Source of the DNA: Maribacter sp.
Lineage (GTDB): Bacteria; Bacteroidota; Bacteroidia; Flavobacteriales; Flavobacteriaceae
Assembly (NCBI GenBank): GCA_003232155.1
Contig: QILY01000111.1
Coordinates: forward strand, 1-6,079
DNA length: 6,079 bases
Direction: 5' to 3'
Below the pieces are notes generated by a model. It was given only the letters and a program-made list of their open reading frames with translations. It made no database searches and had not been told where the DNA came from. Positions 1 through 5,200 of this stretch are shown in pieces. Within the stretch, counting starts at the first letter, position 1, and the number at the start of each line of letters is the position of its first letter. Made by a program: the position numbers and the translations under genes.

Positions 1-716
1 AATATTTTAGAATATTCAGGAGAAAGTGTGGCAAATTTAAGAGTGGTGGCTTCGGCATTGGCTTCCATTGGCGATTATGGGAATGCCATTCGAATAAATG
101 ATGAAATTATTGCTCGTTCCCCTAACGATGTAAATGCCTACTTTGACAAGGCTATTGCTAAGCGGGAATTGGGCAAATATCAAAATGCCTTAAATGAATT
201 GATGGCTCTAGCAAAAGGGAAACCTATTTTTCTGTGAATGCTGTTGGCATTTCAAAAACACTGGACCGTGAAATAAAAAACCTTATTTTTAAACACAATG
301 GCGAATTGAATACTTCAAATATTGATACCAAATATTTGAATAACTTAAAATACAAAGTCCGATTAGTTTTTGAATGGAATCAGCCCGGAGCCGAATTTGA
401 ATTACAGTTTGTAAATCCGCAAAAACGTTTTTTTAATTGGGCACATACAAATTCAGAGATCAGAGAACGTATCGAAGATGAGATTAAAAATAACTATCGC
501 ATCGAAGAATACGAGTTTTATGGTGATGTAGCTGGAGAATGGATTATCAATGCCAAATATTTAGGTGAAATCAAAAAGGGCAATGAAATTCCCCTGGTAC
601 TAAAATGTACTATTTTTAAAGACTTTGGTTATCCGTCACAAGCTAAAGAGGAAGTTTTAGTTCATTTTTCAAATACAGACGAGAAGAAGAATATTAAAAC
701 TTTATCGATCAATTGA
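1..716 (+). pseudogene. Frameshifted 3' part of a TPR / DUF2135-like protein gene (5' end outside window)
   Basis: The reading frame is open from base 1 and continues to a TGA at 235-237. It encodes two TPR-like helical hairpins with a typical pattern of small and hydrophobic residues (for example LASIGDYGNAIRINDEI and AIAKRELGKYQNALNEL). Homology then continues in another frame from about 228 to the TGA at 714-716. Adding one T to the five-T run at 227-231 makes the frames continuous as K-P-I-F-S-V-N-A-V-G. The joined product aligns end to end with the TPR and C-terminal parts of the protein at 871-2610, including the shared stretch AEFELQFVNP, so this was one gene. The C-terminal region resembles DUF2135/YfaP domains. 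The N-terminal domains lie outside the window, so a signal peptide or plug cannot be confirmed. The break could be a true mutation or a homopolymer sequencing error. Its function is unknown. Confidence 0.8.
234..716 (+). CDS. DUF2135/YfaP-like C-terminal fragment, the downstream frame of the broken gene
   Basis: This 160-codon open frame begins at a GTG that overlaps the upstream TGA (GTGA, 234-237), so a gene caller may list it as a separate gene. Residues 1-40 are a helical linker, equivalent to the segment after the TPRs in the neighbouring paralogue. Residues about 41-146 form the beta-rich domain: RLVFEWN, AEFELQFVNP, a GY-like position replaced by NNY, then IEEYEF, GEW, NAKYLG and a final K-x-T strand. 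Known DUF2135/YfaP domains share the plan W-x-x-D/E-F/L-x-L-x-V-x-P, EE-F/Y-x-L, G-x-Y/W-x-V-x-x-x-Y-x-G, and usually follow TPR repeats. There is no signal peptide, so alone it would stay in the cytoplasm, unlike its secreted paralogue. I think it is the tail of the frameshifted gene, not an independent protein, though a translationally coupled split gene cannot be excluded. Confidence 0.5.
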   Translation: MNAVGISKTLDREIKNLIFKHNGELNTSNIDTKYLNNLKYKVRLVFEWNQPGAEFELQFVNPQKRFFNWAHTNSEIRERIEDEIKNNYRIEEYEFYGDVAGEWIINAKYLGEIKKGNEIPLVLKCTIFKDFGYPSQAKEEVLVHFSNTDEKKNIKTLSIN

Positions 717-834
717 ATTCTTAAACAGGCTCTAAAGTTTAGGTTAAAAAAGAATTATTTAGCTCAAATTCAAAAAAATATAACTAAAAATACCTAACTT
801 ATAGGCTGATATATTTAAACTGGCATATTATTTG
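717..834. other. AT-rich intergenic spacer with a weak stem-loop
   Basis: This spacer between the broken gene and its paralogue holds no open frame of note. CTTAAAC at 720-726 can pair with GTTTAGG at 737-743 (seven pairs, one G-T) around a 10-base loop just after the stop codon. The bases that follow are A-rich, not T-rich, so this is not a normal intrinsic terminator for the plus strand. Nothing else is recognisable before the promoter-like bases at 826-834. Confidence 0.3.
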
Positions 835-852
835 TTAGTAATTTATTACTAA
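835..852. promoter_or_regulatory. Perfect palindrome upstream of the plug-TPR gene (possible operator or leader hairpin)
   Basis: TTAGTAAT at 835-842 and ATTACTAA at 845-852 are perfect inverted repeats separated by TT. The palindrome ends 18 bases before the ATG at 871. A weak Bacteroidota -7-like element (TA-TTA-TTTG, 826-834, spacer one base longer than the TAnnTTTG consensus) lies directly upstream, with no clear -33 TTG. If that element is used, the palindrome would cover the transcription start. It could bind a dimeric regulator or form a weak AT-rich hairpin in the leader. The symmetry is seen directly; the role is inferred. Confidence 0.35.
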
Positions 853-870
853 TTCAAAAATTATACTGAC

Positions 871-2610
871 ATGAAAAATCTCTTCACAATTGTATTTCTC
901 GTTTTTTCTGTAACTCTAGTTAATGCCCAATCCAAATACATCAAAGGAAAGCTCACTTTTTTAGATGCACCTTTGGCAAATGCTGAAATTGTAGTAGGTA
1001 CAGATACCAAAGTAAAGTCAGGTGTAGATGGTTCATATACTATTGTAGCTGAAGAAGGGGATGTTATTAGCTACAGTTATTCTAGTATGGAGACGATTGA
1101 AATCATTGTTGAAGATGTGACCTCGGTACTTAATATTCAGATGAACCAAAAGGTTGAAGAGTTAGATGAAGTTGTGGTTAAAGGAAGTAATCGTAAAAGC
1201 CAACAAGAACTTGAAATGGAATATGGTTATAATAAGAACCTTATCAGAACGGCATGGGGTATACTTGATTCTGAGACCGCAGCGGGTACAATGCGATTTT
1301 TGAAAGATGAAGATATCAATGATATTGCTATTTGTATTTTAGATGTATTGAGATTTCAGGTAGCTGGCGTAAATGTTTCGGGTGATTGCATAACAGATGG
1401 TTCTGTAAATATACGCGGTATAAGCTCTATCAATTTGGCCCCCCCAGCTATATTTGATGTCGATGGACAAATTTTCACTGATACACCGATATGGATCCTT
1501 CCCTCCCAAATGGAAAGGGTAGCAGTTTTAAGCAGCTTGTCTTTAACAACACAGTATGGTTCGATAGGTTCAGGAGGTGTGGTTGTGATCAATACAAAAA
1601 CAGGTGTATCGGGTATTGCGGGAACTAAAATTTTAGATCGAGCGCGTTTACGCAACAACATATACCAAAATGATGCTGTTGAAACACAACTGGTTGTAAA
1701 AAACTCACCTACTTATTTAACAAGCTTACAGGCAAGTACCAATATAGAAACTGCAAGAGAAATCTATAGTAAAAACAGGAAAACATATCGCAGTTCACCT
1801 CATTATTTTATTGATTCTTATGCCTATTTTACTGGGAAAGGCGATTCTAAATTTGCCAATCAGATTATTGAAGACCAGAAGTATCTTTTTGAAGACCATC
1901 CTGTTTATTCAAAGGCATTGGCGTATCATTTAGAGGCAAATGGCGATACAGAAAAGGCCAAGGATGTTTATGAGCAAGTATTTATTATGAGACCTAGCTA
2001 TGCACAATCGTATAGAGATTTGGCCGAGAGTTACCGGGAGGTAGGTAATTTTAAGAAATCGGCAACCATGTATGCACGATACAACTATTTGTTGAAAGAA
2101 GGATTTTTAGAATCAGATAGTGTTGGCATACTTCCTATTATAGAAAGAGAATCAGAAAATTTGATGGCACTTGAAGGAGATAAAATAATGGATGGTGCAA
2201 AAACCATTAAACGTTTTACTAAATATACTGAATTTGATGGCACCCGTTTGCTTTTCGAATGGAACGATAGCGAAGCTGAATTTGAACTTCAGTTCGTTAA
2301 CCCTGAAAAGCACTACTACACTTGGAAGCATACCATGGAGGCCAATGCAACAAGAATCACAGATGAAAAACGCAAAGGATATTCCTGTGAAGAGTTTTTG
2401 GTAGATGGTTCTTTACCTGGTAGATGGCAGGTCAATATTAACTATAAAGGAAACAAAAAATTAGAGCCTACATATCTAAAAGTAACGGCCTATTACAATT
2501 ATGGTAAAACTTCGCAACGAAAAGAAGTAAATGTATATCGATTGGGATTAAAGAACGTAAATCAACAACTTTTCGATTTGAATAATTCTAGCATTGTTTC
2601 AACGAATTAA
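871..2610 (+). CDS. Secreted protein: carboxypeptidase-regulatory-like, TonB plug (no barrel), TPR, DUF2135-like
   Basis: This is an intact 579-residue protein. Residues 1-19 are a signal peptide with likely cleavage at VNA|Q, the usual Bacteroidota 'NAQ' end. Residues about 22-91 look like a carboxypeptidase-regulatory-like beta-sandwich (IKGKLTF, G-x-D/T-x-x-x-K-S-G-x-D-G-x-Y-x-I). LDEVVVKG at 98-105 resembles the TonB-box segment of SusC-type receptors. Residues about 140-245 are a TonB plug domain with VAGVNV, IRGISS at 181-186, a VDG at 197-199, QYGS at 228-231 and GGVVVINTKTG at 235-245. No beta-barrel follows: a SusC-like receptor would need several hundred more residues. Instead residues about 340-410 are TPR-like helices (MRPSYAQSYRDLAESY), and about 455-557 form a DUF2135/YfaP-like domain (FEWNDSEAEFELQFVNP, GYSCEEFLV, PGRWQVNINYKG). 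It probably acts in the periplasm or at the outer membrane, but no activity can be assigned. It follows a frameshifted paralogue and overlaps the convergent carboxylase gene by 4 bp. Confidence 0.9.
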   Translation: MKNLFTIVFLVFSVTLVNAQSKYIKGKLTFLDAPLANAEIVVGTDTKVKSGVDGSYTIVAEEGDVISYSYSSMETIEIIVEDVTSVLNIQMNQKVEELDEVVVKGSNRKSQQELEMEYGYNKNLIRTAWGILDSETAAGTMRFLKDEDINDIAICILDVLRFQVAGVNVSGDCITDGSVNIRGISSINLAPPAIFDVDGQIFTDTPIWILPSQMERVAVLSSLSLTTQYGSIGSGGVVVINTKTGVSGIAGTKILDRARLRNNIYQNDAVETQLVVKNSPTYLTSLQASTNIETAREIYSKNRKTYRSSPHYFIDSYAYFTGKGDSKFANQIIEDQKYLFEDHPVYSKALAYHLEANGDTEKAKDVYEQVFIMRPSYAQSYRDLAESYREVGNFKKSATMYARYNYLLKEGFLESDSVGILPIIERESENLMALEGDKIMDGAKTIKRFTKYTEFDGTRLLFEWNDSEAEFELQFVNPEKHYYTWKHTMEANATRITDEKRKGYSCEEFLVDGSLPGRWQVNINYKGNKKLEPTYLKVTAYYNYGKTSQRKEVNVYRLGLKNVNQQLFDLNNSSIVSTN

Positions 2611-4235
2611 ACTTGTAGAATTCCCAAATTAAAAGCCTTCTCGATAGGCGCATGGTTCGCAGCCTCAATACCCATAGATATCCATTTTCGGGTATCAGTG
2701 GGTTCGATTATGGCATCTGTCCACAAACGGGCCGCAGCATAATACGGTGATACCTGATTATCGTAGCGGTCTTTTATTTTATTGAAGAGTTCTGTTTCTT
2801 TTTCTTTGGTAATGGTTTCGCCTTTCTTTTTTAGGGATGCTGTTTCGATTTGCAATAGCACTTTAGCAGCTGAATTTCCGCTCATTACTGCTAATTCAGC
2901 ACTTGGCCATGCTACTATTAATCTTGGGTCGTACGCTTTACCACACATTGCGTAATTTCCGGCACCATAACTATTTCCGATTACAATTGTAAATTTGGGC
3001 ACAACTGAATTACTGACCGCATTCACCATTTTAGCACCATCTTTAATAATACCACCGTGCTCACTTTTGCTTCCTACCATAAAACCAGTGACATCTTGTA
3101 AGAATACCAACGGAATTTTTTTCTGATTGCAATTCGCTATAAAACGAGTGGCCTTATCCGCTGAATCGGAATAGATCACCCCTCCAAATTGCATTTCTCC
3201 CTTGGCATTTTTAACTACTTTACGTTGGTTGGCGACGATACCAACAGCCCAACCGTCAATACGGGCATAACCTGTTAATATCGTTTTTCCATAATCTTCT
3301 TTATACTGCTCAAACTCTGAATTATCTACCAATCGATGAATAATTTCAAGCATATCATATTGCTCGTGACGAAGTTTTGGAAGCGTACCGTACAACTCAT
3401 TAGGATCTAGCTTAGGTTTTTGAGTTTTTTTTCTGTTGTAACCGGCTTTATCGAAATCTCCGATTTTATCGACAATATTTTTTATGGTATCAAGAGCAGC
3501 CTTATCATCTTTGGCTTTATAGTCGGTTACACCGCTAATTTCGCAGTGCGTAATTGCACCACCTAAGGTTTCATTATCTATACTTTCACCAATGGCAGCT
3601 TTCACCAAATAACTTCCGGCTAGGAAAATACTTCCCGTTTTATCTACAATAAGTGCTTCATCACTCATAATAGGAAGATATGCCCCACCTGCAACACAAC
3701 TACCCATAATTGCAGATATTTGGGTAATTCCCATGCTACTCATTACAGCATTATTTCTGAAAATGCGCCCAAAATGTTCTTTATCAGGAAATATCTCATC
3801 CTGCATGGGCAGATAAACGCCTGCACTATCCACTAAATAAATTATAGGAAGTCTATTTTCAATTGCAATCTCTTGTGCCCGTAGGTTCTTTTTTCCAGTA
3901 ATAGGAAACCAAGCTCCAGCTTTTACAGTAGCGTCATTTGCCACTACAATACATTGTTTGCCTTTTACATGTCCGATTTTAATAACGACTCCGCCTGACG
4001 GACAACCCCCATGTTCTTTATACATTCCTTCACCAGCAAAGGCCCCAATCTCAATACTATCTTCATCAGAGTCTAAAAGATATGTAATACGTTCTCTTGC
4101 TGTCATCTTTCCCTTAGCATGCTGCTTTTCAATACGGGCTTTTCCCCCTCCAAGCTTTACTTTGGCGAGTCTTTTTTTAAGTTCTGAAACTAGTAATTTA
4201 TTTGAGTCTTCGTTTTTATTGAAGTTAAGATCCAT
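2607..4235 (-). CDS. Acyl-CoA carboxylase beta subunit, methylcrotonyl-CoA carboxylase type
   Basis: This 542-residue cytoplasmic carboxyltransferase has the usual length for biotin-dependent acyl-CoA carboxylase beta chains. Such subunits move carboxyl groups from carboxybiotin on the alpha subunit to an acyl-CoA. The N-terminal half has the ARERI segment (47-50 region), PDKEHFGRIF at 150-159 and the glycine-rich oxyanion-type stretch MGSCVAGGAYLP at 177-188. The C-terminal half has FLQDVTGFMVGS at 378-389, HGGIIKDGAKMV at 393-404 and GNSYGAGNYAMCGKAYDPR at 420-438. These stretches resemble methylcrotonyl-CoA carboxylase beta more than propionyl-CoA carboxylase or AccD, which suggests leucine breakdown. 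Substrate identity remains an inference, so I give no symbol. The start at 4233-4235 gives a normal N-terminus (MDLNFNKNEDSNKLL). No alpha (biotin carboxylase) gene adjoins it here. Its TAA lies inside TTAA shared with the convergent gene. A weak -7-like TATCTTTA lies about 26 bases upstream. Confidence 0.92.
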   Translation of the reverse strand: MDLNFNKNEDSNKLLVSELKKRLAKVKLGGGKARIEKQHAKGKMTARERITYLLDSDEDSIEIGAFAGEGMYKEHGGCPSGGVVIKIGHVKGKQCIVVANDATVKAGAWFPITGKKNLRAQEIAIENRLPIIYLVDSAGVYLPMQDEIFPDKEHFGRIFRNNAVMSSMGITQISAIMGSCVAGGAYLPIMSDEALIVDKTGSIFLAGSYLVKAAIGESIDNETLGGAITHCEISGVTDYKAKDDKAALDTIKNIVDKIGDFDKAGYNRKKTQKPKLDPNELYGTLPKLRHEQYDMLEIIHRLVDNSEFEQYKEDYGKTILTGYARIDGWAVGIVANQRKVVKNAKGEMQFGGVIYSDSADKATRFIANCNQKKIPLVFLQDVTGFMVGSKSEHGGIIKDGAKMVNAVSNSVVPKFTIVIGNSYGAGNYAMCGKAYDPRLIVAWPSAELAVMSGNSAAKVLLQIETASLKKKGETITKEKETELFNKIKDRYDNQVSPYYAAARLWTDAIIEPTDTRKWISMGIEAANHAPIEKAFNLGILQV

Positions 4236-4261
4236 TTGTATATGCTTGTTATTTTTCAGGA

Positions 4262-4269
4262 TAAAGATA
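4262..4269 (-). promoter_or_regulatory. Weak candidate -7 promoter element for the carboxylase gene
   Basis: On the minus strand this reads TATCTTTA, seven of eight matches to the TAnnTTTG consensus of the Bacteroidota sigma factor (counting the two free positions). It lies 26 bases before the ATG of the carboxylase gene, in the 70-bp spacer that separates it from the divergent oxidoreductase remnant. No TTG was found at the expected -33 spacing, so the call is tentative. Confidence 0.25.
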
Positions 4270-4305
4270 AGGAGTAAAATTGATTACATTTGAAGAATTT
4301 CAATA

Positions 4306-4766
4306 ATGAATACGGATAATAAAATTAGATGAGGTATTGTTGGTTTGGGCAGTTTGCACAAACTTTTGTAAAAGATCTGAAATTGGTAGAAGATCCTATG
4401 TTGACAGCCGTAGCCTCTCGAAGTATAGCTAAATCAAAAGAGTTTGGTAGTGAATACAATTCAAAATATGTTTTTGGTAGTTATAAAGAATTATTTTGAA
4501 TGTGATGAAGTCGATGTAGTTTATAGAGCGGCCTTGTTTCTAAATTTGAAATGAAAGCTGAAACCTCAGGCAGTAATGGTTCTATATTTATTGACCCTAG
4601 ATGGCATGAAGCCCAGGGGTATACCATTGAAAAAGAAGGAGATATTACGCATTATGACCTGCCTACTTTAGGTAAAGGTTACACGTATGAAATTGAAGAA
4701 ATACATTCTTGTTTACGGCAAGGTAAATTGCAAAGTGAAATTTGGGGCCGCCAAAACAGCCTCTGA
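4306..4766 (+). pseudogene. Remnant of a Gfo/Idh/MocA-family oxidoreductase
   Basis: Three frames together spell the two ends of a Gfo/Idh/MocA NAD(P)-dependent oxidoreductase. The start reads M-N-T-D-N-K-I-R, then TGA at 4330-4332 where the family often has W (a TGG to TGA change), then G-I-V-G-L-G of the Rossmann nucleotide-binding loop. One base is missing near 4353-4354, and the text continues as A-Q-T-F-V-K-D-L, LTAVASRS and FGSYKELF to 4496. An extra T at 4494-4497 creates another TGA, after which E-C-D-E-V-D-V-V-Y follows. At about 4527-4533 the text jumps to the C-terminal domain: SKFEMKAET, GSIFIDPRWHEAQGYTI, GKGYTYEIEEIHSCL, ending at TGA 4764-4766 after NSL. Against a family length near 325 residues, roughly 150 central residues, including the EKP motif with its catalytic lysine, and about 20 terminal residues are gone. 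The open frame 4551-4766 is a fragment and not a functional gene. Confidence 0.88.
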
Positions 4767-4789
4767 ACAATAAAGTTTAGTTTCAATTA

Positions 4790-4847
4790 AAAGTTCTTCT
4801 AATTTTTACGATATTAGCAGGCACTACCGACCAAATTAAAATACGAT
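4790..4847 (+). promoter_or_regulatory. Leader of the small membrane protein gene with a weak -7-like element
   Basis: TAATTTTT at 4799-4806 resembles the Bacteroidota -7 consensus TAnnTTTG except for the final base. It lies about 40 bases before the ATG at 4848. The AT-rich stretch upstream has no clear TTG at the -33 spacing. Because the preceding oxidoreductase gene is dead, the small gene probably needs its own promoter here. This is inferred from position and a partial match only. Confidence 0.25.
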
Positions 4848-5030
4848 ATGGGAATGAATAAAAATACGGTGTTAGCATGGGCTACTTTTATAATGATAAT
4901 AGTAGGCTTGGCCCTAATTGCTTTGGGTGCATTCAGATATGATGAGACAGCTGGCTGGGGCTTTGCTTCTGTAGGCATCGGATTTTTTGCCATAGCCTGG
5001 GTTTTCAATGCTCTTAAAGGAAGAGTTTAA
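4848..5030 (+). CDS. Small two-helix membrane protein, flavobacterial conserved type
   Basis: This gene encodes 60 residues. Two hydrophobic segments are clear: about 8-28 (rich in I, L, V, A and G) and about 36-55 (G-W-G-F-A ... A-W-V-F). They are joined by a short loop with R30, D32 and E33. Lysine 5 and the end K57-G-R59 suggest that both termini face the cytoplasm. There is no cleavable signal peptide or lipobox, so it is probably an inner-membrane protein. From memory it resembles a short flavobacterial group named the 'CAL67264 family membrane protein', whose function is unknown; this needs a search to confirm. The ATG at 4848 is the first in frame, and M3 (4854) is a possible alternative start. 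It lies 170 bp upstream of ettA on the same strand. The sequence is clean and intact, in contrast to the pseudogene before it, which supports a real gene. Confidence 0.8.
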   Translation: MGMNKNTVLAWATFIMIIVGLALIALGAFRYDETAGWGFASVGIGFFAIAWVFNALKGRV

Positions 5031-5071
5031 AAATTCAAACTCAAATATAAAGTACAAATTCAAGTTCAAGT
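5031..5071. repeat. Imperfect TTCAA-rich direct repeat
   Basis: AAATTCAAACTCAAAT at 5031-5046 and AAATTCAAGTTCAAGT at 5056-5071 match at 13 of 16 positions, with a 25-bp period. Each copy is itself made of TCAA-type units. It starts directly after the stop codon of the small membrane protein gene. It does not form a hairpin terminator. Its role is unknown, and it may be simple-sequence drift. Confidence 0.5.
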
Positions 5072-5082
5072 GTAGTAAGAAT

Positions 5083-5137
5083 GTGATTCTGAGCCTTTCG
5101 TCTGTGCTCAAGACAGGATTCGTTGAAGGGCTACTAT
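5083..5137. repeat. REP-like imperfect palindrome in the spacer before ettA
   Basis: AGCCTTTC at 5092-5099 pairs with GAAGGGCT at 5125-5132, with one G-T pair. Inside it, CTGT at 5102-5105 pairs with ACAG at 5113-5116 around a 7-base loop. The text (GATTCTGAGC ... GCTCAAGACAGG ... GAAGGGCTACTA) is richer in G and C than its surroundings and resembles the 'ATTCTGAGC...CGAAG' repeats that are scattered between genes in many flavobacteria. No T-run follows on either strand, so it is not a standard intrinsic terminator, though it may still act as a transcript 3' end or stability element. The palindrome is seen directly; membership of a dispersed family is inferred from memory. Confidence 0.5.
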
Positions 5138-5200
5138 GCATATCTGGGTTAAATCCCCTAGCACAGGTTTAATAATTACTAATCAATAATCACACAATCG

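Noticed and set aside
225..237. Programmed -1 ribosomal frameshift joining the two halves of the first gene
   Set aside because: The site (T ATT TTT) does not fit the X-XXY-YYZ slippery pattern in frame, and I saw no stable stem-loop just downstream. A one-base loss in the T run is simpler.
720..743. Intrinsic terminator after the first gene
   Set aside because: The stem is short and AT-rich with a 10-base loop, and no T-run follows on the plus strand.
1356..1661. 101-codon minus-strand frame inside the plug-TPR gene
   Set aside because: It lies wholly within a well-supported gene and shows no recognisable domain, so it is a shadow frame.
3958..4293. 111-codon plus-strand frame over the start of the carboxylase gene
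   Set aside because: It is antisense to conserved carboxyltransferase sequence and is rich in S, P and L as expected of a shadow frame.
4551..4766. Independent 71-codon gene
   Set aside because: Its product is the C-terminal domain of a Gfo/Idh/MocA enzyme, and homology continues upstream of the ATG (V-S-K-F-E), so it is part of the pseudogene.
5092..5132. Rho-independent terminator between the small gene and ettA
   Set aside because: The stem has a large unpaired interior and neither flank carries a T-run, so a REP-like repeat fits better.
4914..5141. 75-codon minus-strand frame over the small membrane gene and spacer
   Set aside because: Its low-complexity alternation (LNLN, EFEF) merely reflects the TTCAA repeats, and the rest is antisense to the small gene.
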